From assembly GCF_901000735.1 (NCBI RefSeq), contig NC_081551.1, forward strand, positions 9,256,101 through 9,320,100: a DNA stretch of 64,000 nucleotides, written 5' to 3'. This document shows positions 55,553 through 64,000 of this stretch, piece after piece (within the stretch, counting starts at the first letter, position 1; each line of letters begins with the position of its first letter). The notes under the pieces were generated by a model. That model ran no database searches. It was not told the origin of the DNA and saw nothing but the letters and a program-made list of their open reading frames with translations. This DNA is from Corylus avellana (Eukaryota > Streptophyta > Magnoliopsida > Fagales > Betulaceae). The position numbers were made by a program, and so were the translations under genes.

Positions 55553-56374
55553 TCATTGCTGTCCAGAAGTAGATGCTCCAGATGGTGGTGGTGGAAAGGG
55601 GGCAGATTGGAGTGCCAGATCTTCATCTCTTGGTAGCAATTTCACTTCGAGATATGGCTTTACTCTGTGTCCATTAACCTGGAATCTGCGATTACTTTCT
55701 GGATTCCGAACCTCCAACTCTCCATGAGGGAAAATTTTAGTAATAATACAAGGTCCATAGCATCTTGACTTAAGCTTACCAGGGAAAAGTTTCAATCTTG
55801 AATTATAAATCAACACCTTCTGTCCTACATGAAACTCCTTCCTGACTAGTTGTTTGTCATGATATGCTTTGGTCCTTTCCTTGTAGAGCTTGGCGTTCTT
55901 ATAAGCATCCCGCCGCAATTCTTCCAATTCATTGAGTTGTAGCTTCCTCTTGTTGCCAACTTGTTTCATATCAAAGTTAAACTGCTTGATGGCCCAGTAT
56001 GCTTTGTGCTCCAACTCCACTAGTAGATGACATGCTTTCCCAAAGACTAACCGAGATGGAGACATACCGATAGGTGTCTTGTAAGCAGTCCTATAAGCCC
56101 ATAGTGCATCATTCAAGTGTAGGGACCAATCCTTCCTATTGGGGTTTACTGTCCTTTCAAGGATACCTTTGATTTCTCTGTTGCTGATCTCTACTTGGCC
56201 ACTAGTTTGAGGATGGTACGGAGTTCCAACCTTATGAGTGATGCCATACTTCTTTATCAAAGAAGCGAAGGCATAATTATTGAAGTGGCTCCCTCCATCA
56301 CTAATTATTGCTCGTGGTGTCCCAAATCTAGTGAAGATGTTGTCCTGCAAAAACTTCACAACCACTTTGTGATC
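55553..56374 (-). pseudogene. element M integrase, core and C-terminus
   Basis: Open for 270 codons on the minus strand. It contains [20 protein letters not shown] (second catalytic Asp), [19 protein letters not shown] (Glu region), [19 protein letters not shown], and the C-terminal module [50 protein letters not shown]. It ends SGASTSGQQ and then a stop, probably the native pol end. The zinc-binding part and first Asp are beyond gap 2. This stretch has no internal stop. Confidence 0.87.
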
Positions 56375-56474
56375 NNNNNNNNNNNNNNNNNNNNNNNNNN
56401 NNNNNNNNNNNNNNNNNNNNNNNNNNNNNNNNNNNNNNNNNNNNNNNNNNNNNNNNNNNNNNNNNNNNNNNNNN
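56375..56474. other. scaffold gap 2 (100 N)
   Basis: Exactly 100 N. Left contig ends ...GATC within minus-strand integrase; right contig starts inside plus-strand gag of element L. The change of strand and of domain means this is a join of two contigs, not a small hole. Confidence 0.99.
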
Positions 56475-57640
56475 ACTTAAAAGGGAACTTCAAATGTTCC
56501 AACAGTGAGACGGAGATTGGTTCTTTGAGGCCTGGGATCACTTCAATTCCTTGCTTCTAAAGTGCCCACATCACAATATTCCTCAAGATGAGCAGGTACA
56601 AATTTTCTATGAAAAGTTTAGATGATACTAATAGAGGGATGGTTGATACGACTTATGGTGGTATGCTGATGGAGAATAGCAGTGAGGAAGCCATAGGGAT
56701 CTTTGAGAGGTTGAGTGAACATGCTCAACAATTCCCATCCAGAAGGAGGCAAGGTGTAAGGAGCAAAGGCAAGAATGAAGAAAATAGCGGAATGCAAAAT
56801 TAGATGGCTGCTGTAGAAAAGAAGTTGGACATGATTGTCAAGGCCATAGCTGCTCAGAAAATTTCACCTCTGCAACAGGACACACCAATCCAGGTATGTG
56901 CTATTTGTTCCCATCTAGATCACACCACTGAGACGTGTCCTTTATCTCCATTTGCAGAGCAAGAAGAGGTGAATTATTTGGGACAAAATAATCATCCCCA
57001 CAAGAACAATCCATACTCCAACACCTACGAGCCAGGGTGGCAAAACCACCTTGATTTCTCAGGGGATAATAGTCAAATTATTCTGAACCTTTAAGGACAG
57101 AAAAGCAACCCTCGACAGTCCAAGCAGCTCAAGAGCCAGAGAAGGATGACCTGAAGGATCTTGTACGACAATTGGTGACTTCACAATAGTAAATTATGAT
57201 TGCGCAAGAACAAAGCAATACAAGGCGTGATCAATCCATTCAAAGACTTGAAGTGCAAATGGGGCAAATGGCTAAGGAACTAAGTGAAATAAAGCGGGGT
57301 GAATTTCCATTCCAAACAATACCAAATTCAGGGGATTAACAGCAGATGAAAATAGTCACAGTTCTCAGGAATGGCAAGGTCATAAGAACTGAAGAGCACC
57401 TTCAAGCATCTCCAGATGAAGCATTAACTTCCAAGGTAAATAAAATGGAGAGGGTGAATGCACCCCCCTTTCCTCAAAGGTTATTCAAACCAAAGAAAGA
57501 AAAGCAACTCATGGATATCTTTGAGACCTTGTAGAAAGTAGAAATCAACATTCCTTTATTAGATGCAATTAAACAAATTCCTTCATATGCTAAATTTTTA
57601 AAGGATTGTTGCACTAACTAAAGGAAGTTTCAGGAATATG
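56475..57640 (+). pseudogene. element L gag, C-terminal two thirds
   Basis: Capsid end (FYEKFR in a shifted frame near 56610; GMVDTTYGGMLMENSSEEA), zinc knuckle CAICSHLDHTTETC (about 56898-56939), and EPGWQNHLDFSG. Stops at about 57092, 57188, 57338, 57532 and 57619 match those in K. The pre-protease block FPQRLFKPKKEKQLMDIF is at about 57470-57530. The N-terminal part is lost in gap 2. Confidence 0.85.
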
Positions 57641-57645
57641 AGACA

Positions 57646-58398
57646 GTGGCCTTAACAGAAGAGATAAGTGCAGTCTTGTTAAGAAAATTACAACCAAAGC
57701 TAATAGACCGAGGTAGTTTCACCATTCCTTGCAGGATAGGAAACCATTCTTTTGAAAAGGCATTACTGGATCTAGGAGCAGGGGTGAATTTGATGCCTTA
57801 CACGGTATATGAAAAGCTGGGATTGGGGGAGCTTCAACCAACCTCTATCACCTTGCAATTGGCAGACAGAAGCATCAAACAACCAAGAGGTATACTTAAT
57901 GATGTTTTGGTAAAGGTAGGCACATTTATTCTACCAGTTGATTTCATTGTATTAGATGTGGAAGAATCTCCTATGCCATCACCTTTACCTATTATCTTAG
58001 GAAGACCCTTTATAAGAACTGCTGATACTACAATAGGTGTGAAAAAGGGTATTGTGAGCATGAAGGTAAATGGTGAGACGATAGAGTTCAAAATATTTGA
58101 TGCATTGAAATTACCTCAAGAAAATTTAGAATGTTTTGATATTTGTATGATCCAAGATGTTAGTGAGACAGTTTTGCAGCACCAACACAAAGATCCAGTG
58201 GAGGCCACCCTCACCCATAGTTTCACAAGGCAGGACATTGAGCCAAAACCTGAAGATGTTACTGATGACATCAATGAATTAGTGCATCATCTTGAGGCCT
58301 CCCCAAAATACTCAAGTATACTCCTCCCTTTGAGATTCTTGAGCCTACTAATATCTCTCTTGTTCCTTCTATTGTCCAGGCACCCAAGCTGGAATTGA
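57646..58398 (+). pseudogene. element L protease
   Basis: A 250-codon open frame nearly identical to the K protease (37540-38292). Active site in LLDLGAGVNLMPYTVYEKLG (about 57765-57824). IILGRPFIRTADTTIGVKKG is at about 57991-58050. As in K, an indel near 58308 throws the last 25 residues out of frame; the correct frame there would give FEILEPTNIS and then the RT N-terminus. The protease core itself has no internal stop. Confidence 0.86.
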
Positions 58399-59080
58399 AG
58401 CAATTGCCAGACCACCTAACATATGCCTACTTAGGAGAAAACAAGACACTACCAGTCATAATTGTAGCAAATCTGAGCTGTGACGAAGAAGAAAAGTTGC
58501 TGAGAGTGCTTACAGAGCACAAAACTGCTTTGGGGTGGACCATTGCTGACATCAAAGGAATAAGTCCAGCCAAATGCATGCATCAAATCTTTTTTGAAGA
58601 TGAAGCCAAGCCAACTAGGATGCACAAAGAAGATTCAACCCATACATGAAGGAGGTAGTCAAGGCAGAGGTATTAAAACTATTGGACGTGGGCATCATCT
58701 ATCCCATCTCAGATGGTAAATGGGTCAGTCCAGTCCAAGTAGTGCTGAAAAAGAGCGGGATCACAGTGGTGAAGAATGAAGATGATGAGCTGATACGCAC
58801 AAGAGTAACCACTGGGTGGAGGGTATGCATCGATTATAGAAGACTGAACAAGGTAACCCGAAAAGACCATTTTCCATTACCCTTCATTGACCAAATGCTA
58901 GAAAGGTTAGCTGGCCATAACCACTATTGTTTCTTGGATAGGTACAGTGGCTATAATCAGATTGCAATAGCACCAAAGGATCAGGAAAAGACCACCTTCA
59001 CATGTCCTTTTGACATTTGGCCAATAGAAGGATGCCATTTGGCCTATGCAATGCCCAGGCCACATTCCAAAGATGCATGA
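58395..59080 (+). pseudogene. element L reverse transcriptase, N-terminal part
   Basis: 58395-58649: KQLPDHLTYAYLGENKTLPV, then LGWTIADIKGISPAKCMHQI. A one-base loss at about 58620 (same as K) shifts to 58646-59080: MKEVVKAEVLKLLDVGIIYP, TGWRVCIDYRRLNKVTRKDH, and CFLDRYSGYNQIAIAP with the first catalytic Asp (the usual Gly after it is Arg). A second shift at about 59013, again shared with K, precedes the palm frame. Confidence 0.87.
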
Positions 59081-60963
59081 TGAGCATTTTTTCAGACATG
59101 GTGGAGAAAACCAATGAGGTATTTATGGATGACTTTAGTGTCTTTGGGTCTAGTTTCGATGAGTGCCTCAACCATCTGAAGAGTGTCCTCAAGAGGTGTG
59201 AGGAACGCAACCTAGTGCTCAATTGGGAAAAATGCCACTTCATGGTTCAACAAGGCATCATATTGGGTCACTCTATTTCGAGCAAGGGCATTGAGGTATA
59301 TAAGGCTAAGATTGACATCATCTCCAAACTTCCTCCGCCTCTAACAGTGAAGGGGGTGAGGAGTTCTTTTGGACATGCCGGGTTCTATAGAAGGTTCATC
59401 AAGGATTTTTCCAAGATCTCTAGACCCTTCTATGCATTGCTAGGGAAAGAGGCCAAGTTTGAATGGACTACAGAATGCATGACTGCCTTCAACAAACTGA
59501 AAAAGCTGCTCACGTTTGCACCAATAATGAGGGCATCTGATTGGATTCTACCATTTGAGCTCATGTGCGATGCCAATGGCTTTGCCGTGGGAGCTGTCTT
59601 GGGACAAAGAATCAATAAGGTACCTCATGCCATATATTATGCTTCTAGGACATTGAATGATGCTCAGCTAAATTATTCTACCACTGAGAAAGAATTATTA
59701 GCTGTCATATTTGCTTTGGAGAAGTTTAGATCATACCTAATTGGCTCTAAGGTCATTGTATTCACTGATCATGCTGCTTTGAGATATTTGTTTGCTAAGA
59801 AGGATGCAAAGCCAAGACTGATCAGATGGGTATTATTACTACAAGAGTTTGATCTTGAGATCAGAGATAAGAAGGGCAGTGAGAATGTGGTTGCAGATCA
59901 CCTATCCAGGCTACTTCATGAGGAAGAAGGAGATGAACTTCCATTGAATGAAAAGTTTCTAGATGAGCAATTATTTGCAGTTGAGGTCCAACTTCCATGG
60001 TATGCAGACATTGTGAATTATATAACTGCCAAGGTTCTTCCCCCAGGAATGTCTAGTCAAGAAAGGAAGAGGTTGATATCTATATCTAGACAATACCATT
60101 GGGATGACCCTTATCTGTTCAAATTTTGCCCTGATCAAATCATTAGAAGGTGTGTCTCAGAAGAAGAGCATTGGAGCATTCTGCAGCATTGTCATCAGTT
60201 TGCTTGTGAAAGACACTTTGGGGCTAAGAGAACAGCACTTAAGGTACTACAATCTGGTTTCTATTGGCCTAATGTATCTAAGGATGCCTTTTTGTTTTCC
60301 AGCTCCTGTGATAAATGCCAGAGGATAGGTAACATCTCATCCAGAAATCAGATACCGCTGCAAAATATTCAGGAGGTGGAGCTCTTCGATGTATGGGGTA
60401 TTGAATTCATGGGTCCATTTCCTAATTCATATGGTTATTTGTATATCATTGTGGGCGTGGATTATGTGTCCAAATGGGTCGAGGCTGTCCCCTCAAAGAC
60501 TAATGATCACAAAGTGGTTGTGAAGTTTTTGCAGGACAACATCTTCACTAGATTTGGGACACCACGAGCAATAATTAGTGATGGAAGCAGCCACTTCAAT
60601 AATTATGCCTTCGCTTCTTTGATAAAGAAGTATGGCATCACTCATAAGGTTGGAACTCCATACGATCCCCAAACCAGTGGCCAAGTGGAGATCAGCAACA
60701 GAGAAATCAAAGGTATCCTTGAAAGGACAGTAAACCCCAATAGGAAGGATTGGTCCCTACGCTTGAATGATGCACTATGGGCTTATAGGATTGCTTACAA
60801 GACACCTATCGGTATGTCTCCATATCGGTTAGTCTTTGGGAAAGCATGTCATCTACCAGTGGAGTTGGAACACAAAGCATATTGGGCCATCAAGCAGTTT
60901 AACTTTGATATGAAACAAGCTGGCAACAAGAGGAAGCTACAACCCAATGAACTGGAGGAATAG
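59017..60963 (+). pseudogene. element L RT palm, RNase H and integrase (648-codon frame)
   Basis: Longest open frame of the window. Order: RT palm ([32 protein letters not shown] about 59119-59154); RT connection ([20 protein letters not shown]); RNase H ([68 protein letters not shown]); integrase zinc finger ([24 protein letters not shown] about 60180-60320, where the usual CSSC reads SSSC); integrase core ([11 protein letters not shown] with first Asp changed to Glu; [33 protein letters not shown]). A TAG at 60961 ends the frame before the C-terminal module at 61063. No complete protein is possible because of the upstream shifts. Confidence 0.88.
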
Positions 60964-61581
60964 CGGCAGGATGCTTATGAGAACGCCAAGCTCTACAAGG
61001 AAAGGACCAAAGCATATCATGACAAACAACTAGTCAAGAAGGAGTTTCAAGTAGGACAAAAGGTGTTGATTTATAATTCAAGATTGAAACTTTTCTTTGG
61101 TAAGCTTAAGTCAAGATGGTATGGGCCTTGTATTATTACTAAAATTTTCCCTCATGGAGCGTTGGAGGTTCGTAATCCAGAAAGCAATCGCATATTCCAG
61201 GTTAATGGACACAGAGTAAAGCCATATCTAGAAGTGAAATTGCTGCCAAGAGATGAAGATTTGGCACTCCAATTTGCCCCTATGCACCACAACATTCTGG
61301 AGCACTACTTCTGGATAGCACTGACAGGGGACCACCATCTGGCTGAAGACGTAAAACTTAGCGCTTATGGGAGGCACCCCATCGTTTATCCTTTTCTTTT
61401 GTTTAGTGTGTTTTCAGTTCAATTTTTTTTTAGTTTTAGTTTTGTTCCTTTTTACTTGTTTGTGTGTTTTCTTATTTTGCAGGGACAAGTGTGCTTCACT
61501 TCAAGTTTGGGGGTGTGCTATGAGCCATGCTTTCCAAGATCATATCGACCATCTCCCAAGTACATTCTTTCCTTTACTTAG
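60964..61581 (+). pseudogene. element L integrase C-terminus, native stop lost
   Basis: After the TAG the same frame continues: [76 protein letters not shown]. In M the protein stops at SGASTSGQQ. In L the region past [10 protein letters not shown] differs and the frame runs on for about 95 codons of translated 3' region to 61581. The hydrophobic tail ([17 protein letters not shown]) is therefore probably not native. Confidence 0.75.
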
Positions 61582-62826
61582 ACACATTGGAGACAATGTG
61601 TCGTTTAAGTTTGGGGGTATGGGCACACATGATTGTTCACACACTTTGTCCCAATTTCAAGTTATTTGTTTTGTATGTTTGTTTGTTTATGTTTAAAAAA
61701 ATAAAAAATAAAAATAAAAATTTACGCATGTTCATGTTTGCTCTAAAATTTTAAGTTGATCTAAAAAAATTGTGGCTTGAATTCATCAATGAACTTAAAA
61801 TTTTGAACACATGATCTGATGAGTAAATCCGTTAGTTTGATTACTTGTTGAGGATAGTTGAAAAATCAAATGTTTGATCTGATCACACAAAGCACATTAG
61901 CACATAATTTGTGAGGTATGACATGAAGTCTGATATGTGTATTTTTGCATCTTGGATGAAATTTGATGACTTATTAGATGACACTTTGGCATATTAAAAA
62001 ATAAAAAAAAAATAAAAAAAAAAAAAGAGAGAGAGAGAGAAAGTATGAAATAAATGATCATTGATGATTTTTCACTGAGTAACTGGACCTCTTGTCTCAA
62101 AGCATTGAGCGTTCACGTCAAAAGGTGAAAAATGTTGATTTGATCAATGTCATGGTTAGTTGGTTTTATAGCATTTTTGACTTGAGTTAATAGGTCCTTA
62201 GGGGTGTCTCTACACCTAAAGCCCTAAAACCACCTGGTTTGGCAGTCATTGACTTAACACTCGCTATAAGGGTCAATTAAAAAGCTTAAGGGAACCAACA
62301 TTGCACAACCTGACCAAAAAAAAAAAAAGAGAAAAAAAATATATATATATGCCATTGTGTCATTCTAATAGGGATTTTAGTGAATTCTGAGATATGGAGA
62401 CATTACACATTGGAAAGATTTGGAAGCCTCATAATTTTGTGCTAATTCACTTTACACTATTTTCAAACTTGTGATGTTTTAGCATGTCCTTTGAAAGTAA
62501 TTGAATTTTCAGATTCCAATTCATTGTGAAGATGGAGTTCATTTTTTTAAGCTTGCTAATGAATGAGAATCATGGCTTTGAGTGATATTATAATTTTTGA
62601 GATAACATGAACTGTGCATGATGTTTGTGGGTAACATTTCTGGAAAACCCTCACGAGACTTCACTCGTCCACTAGGGAATTCCTAGGGGTTTAAAAGGCT
62701 TGTTGCATATGCTAAATGCAATCGTACATCCCACGAAAGATGGATTTATCTTTTGTTTTCTGTTTTTCCATTCTTGTTTTTAGTTTTGTATTGCTAAGGG
62801 ACTAGCAATATGTATGTTTGGGGGTG
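61300..62826 (+). other. element L 3' untranslated region and polypurine tract
   Basis: Non-coding. AACTTAGCGCTTATGGGAGG block at about 61357; polypurine-like tracts CAAGTTTGGGGGTGTGCT (about 61501) and TTAAGTTTGGGGGTATGGG (about 61606). Hairpins AAACCA/TGGTTT (about 62227-62240), ACGAG/CTCGT (62653-62669) and TTGCAT/ATGCAA (62701-62721). Final tract GTATGTTTGGGGGTG immediately before the LTR. Simple A-rich and GA runs at 61998-62042. Confidence 0.75.
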
Positions 62827-63012
62827 TGATAAGAGCTAAAATATTCATATTTTCAGTCCTTAACTTGCATGTTTTAATCCTTTGGTTTTGGTTAATTAGG
62901 TCATTTTAATTCATTTTTGTGTTTTTCATACTTTTGTAGGCTTTTGGAAGAAAATGAAGTAAATCTAGATGATTTGGGCTCAAAAGAGAGAAGATGAAAA
63001 ATTGGGAGCTCT
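62827..63012 (+). repeat. element L 3' LTR, first 186 bases
   Basis: Starts TGATAAGAGCTAAAATATTC directly after the polypurine tract and matches the M LTR start on the minus strand. It ends at gap 3 at GGGAGCTCT, the point where the CG-rich motif cluster begins in K and M. Confidence 0.87.
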
Positions 63013-63112
63013 NNNNNNNNNNNNNNNNNNNNNNNNNNNNNNNNNNNNNNNNNNNNNNNNNNNNNNNNNNNNNNNNNNNNNNNNNNNNNNNNNNNNNNNN
63101 NNNNNNNNNNNN
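63013..63112. other. scaffold gap 3 (100 N)
   Basis: Exactly 100 N between an Athila-type LTR and unrelated sequence. The rest of the LTR and its flank are missing. Confidence 0.99.
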
Positions 63113-63249
63113 GACCCACTTTCCTCCTTTTCTTTCAGCCTACCACGTGGACAATTAATTCTTGGCATTTTAACCACTTTAATTGGTTCAAATACTGGCA
63201 ACTCTAAAAATAAAAAAGATAAAAAAAATAAAAAAATAAAAAAATAAAG

Positions 63250-63579
63250 AGGGAAAATTCACTTTACCAACTGAAGTTTTAGGAGTTTTTCAATTTGAAC
63301 CTCAAAGTTTAAAAATTGGCAACGTACCCCCCTAATGTTTCAAAAATTTTCAATTCAAACCTTCTGTTATTGATTTCAGTTAAATTGAACAGAAATTAAA
63401 AAAACAGAGCCTGAGGGTAATTACGTAATTTCATAAATTTCGGTCCACGAAAATTAGTAATGGAAGGTTTAAATTGAAAATTTTTTAAAACATTAGGGGG
63501 GTTACATTGACAATTTTTAAACTTTGGGGTTCAAATTGAAAAACCCCTAGAACTTTAGAGGGTAAAGTAGATTTTTTCC
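63250..63579. mobile_element. MITE-like foldback element with about 110-bp inverted repeats
   Basis: The left arm (63250-63367, with ACTTTACC, TTTTTCAATTTGAACC, AAAGTTTAAAAATTG and CCCCCCTAATGTTT) is the inverted repeat of the right arm (63467-63579, AACATTAGGGGGG, CAATTTTTAAACTTTGGGG, TTCAAATTGAAAAA, GGTAAAGT). The centre (63368-63466) is unique and has no coding frame. Long arms and small size suggest a non-autonomous Mutator-type or foldback DNA element. I could not read a clear target duplication; the left flank is an A-rich run (63206-63248). Confidence 0.75.
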
Positions 63580-64000
63580 AACAAAAAAAAAATCTCTTAT
63601 GCCCAATGCACTTATACGGCCACGGCCACTCTATGTTATAGCTAAACTATTTTAAGAGGCCAATTAAGAATAATACAGTTTGATAAAGAGTAGAGTTATA
63701 TCAATTAATTTTATCATCACATGAAAAATATTTTTTAAAAAAAGTGTAGAATATGTTCTCTAAACGTGGAGTAAAATAACTCAAAAATAATTACATATCA
63801 TTGATAGATAATTAAATATTAAAAACAATTAATTGGGCATGCAATATTTTCTTCAAAGTGTTTGAAATAAATAAATAATTTGTGTTGGTTTTTGGTAAAT
63901 CATAGTAAAATAGAATATTATTTTATATTAATTAAATATAAATCTTGCATCTTGCCCCTATAATAAGAAGATTCTAGCTCTGCTACTGAATCTATTCACA
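63580..64000. other. AT-rich intergenic sequence, nothing recognised
   Basis: No frame of note, no terminal repeats. The last 60 bases (TTGCCCCTATAATAAGAAG, GATTCTAGCTCTGCTACTG) resemble the worn end of a dispersed plant repeat, but I cannot assign it. 63113-63205 on the other side of the MITE is likewise unassigned. Confidence 0.4.

Larger units (their letters stand above)
52808..56374 (-). mobile_element. element M: 3' half of a minus-strand Athila-like element
   Basis: 3' LTR 52808-54069 (TGATGTGCAAAA...GCACTTATCA), polypurine tract (minus, TAAGTTTGGAGGTG, 54070-54083), 3' untranslated region to about 55552, and integrase 55553-56374, running into gap 2. It is inserted after ATGAT (52803-52807) in the J 3' region. 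Element K ends before ATGAT at the matching place in F, so K and M share one insertion site. Confidence 0.83.
56475..63012 (+). mobile_element. element L: Athila-like element, gag to start of 3' LTR
   Basis: Plus-strand copy starting inside gag at the gap edge and running through protease, reverse transcriptase, RNase H, integrase and the 3' region to the 3' LTR (62827 onward, cut by gap 3). Closely related to K; both carry the same series of gag stops and the same RT frameshifts. The most complete pol in the window. Confidence 0.87.

Noticed and set aside
57834..58091. 85-codon minus-strand frame with a membrane-like sequence, also present at 30585, 37847 and 47882
   Set aside because: It is the antisense of the conserved protease region; it recurs only because the protease does.
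59017..60963. 648-codon open frame as a functional host gene
   Set aside because: It is Athila pol (palm, RNase H, integrase) without its N-terminus, with altered catalytic residues and shared upstream frameshifts.
61367..61581. Hydrophobic tail after integrase as an envelope-like protein
   Set aside because: It is translated U-rich 3' untranslated sequence after loss of the native stop; M ends properly and shows no such frame, and no env-like gene was seen elsewhere.

Overview
This window looks like plant nuclear DNA, most likely from a eudicot. It is AT-rich and consists almost entirely of nested LTR retrotransposons, with a few DNA-transposon remnants. I found no intact host gene, no tRNA or rRNA gene and no CRISPR array. 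All long open frames are decayed gag/pol of Ty3/gypsy (Athila-like and chromovirus) or Ty1/copia elements. The Athila-type primer-binding sites match the 3' end of plant tRNA-Asp, and the copia and TRIM sites match initiator tRNA-Met. Three runs of exactly 100 N (45655-45754, 56375-56474, 63013-63112) are scaffold gaps, so order and orientation across them are not proven.

Layout, left to right. 1-4122: a minus-strand copia element (5' LTR 3784-4122, gag, protease, integrase) leaving the window at base 1 and split by a minus-strand solo LTR (79-1453, target duplication GTGGC). 4123-5074: old intergenic sequence. 5075-10931: element A, a plus-strand non-autonomous element with two 1.28-kb LTRs and one gag-related reading frame, followed by a second leader stub to about 11325. 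From 11326 to 45317 a minus-strand chromovirus (H) forms the base layer and has been hit four times: solo LTR C (12517-16397), itself carrying element D (13332-15900); element B (17225-23036, same family as A, opposite strand); element E (23342-44672, perfect AGCTC duplication); and a TRIM (45318 to the gap).

E carries the deepest nest. Its 3' LTR contains F (27146-43838, perfect TCTTC duplication), an Athila-like gag-pol element. F contains a solo LTR (G) in its integrase and a minus-strand Athila-like element (K, 35362-41619) in its 3' untranslated region. After gap 1 a second copy of the F interior (J, 45755-52807) appears with the same solo LTR, followed by a minus-strand element (M) at the site where K sits in F. 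After gap 2 comes another Athila-like copy (L, plus strand) that shares many stop codons and frameshifts with K. After gap 3 are a 330-bp inverted-repeat MITE and unannotated AT-rich DNA.

The most interesting signals are non-coding and recur in several LTR families. (1) Four copies of a short motif (GTATACACCCATGCC in F and G) downstream of the TATA box change together between families. The second copy sits in the loop of an 11-bp stem with compensatory base changes. (2) CG-rich palindromic motif clusters (GATCGAGCGCAC-like) lie just upstream of the TATA box in nearly every Athila-type LTR and again in the leader. (3) Internal polypurine-like tracts and small hairpins are kept even in copies that lost all of pol. 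These look like cis signals for transcription, packaging or priming, and non-autonomous copies keep them while coding capacity is lost. All statements on families come from reading the sequence by eye; no database search or alignment program was used.
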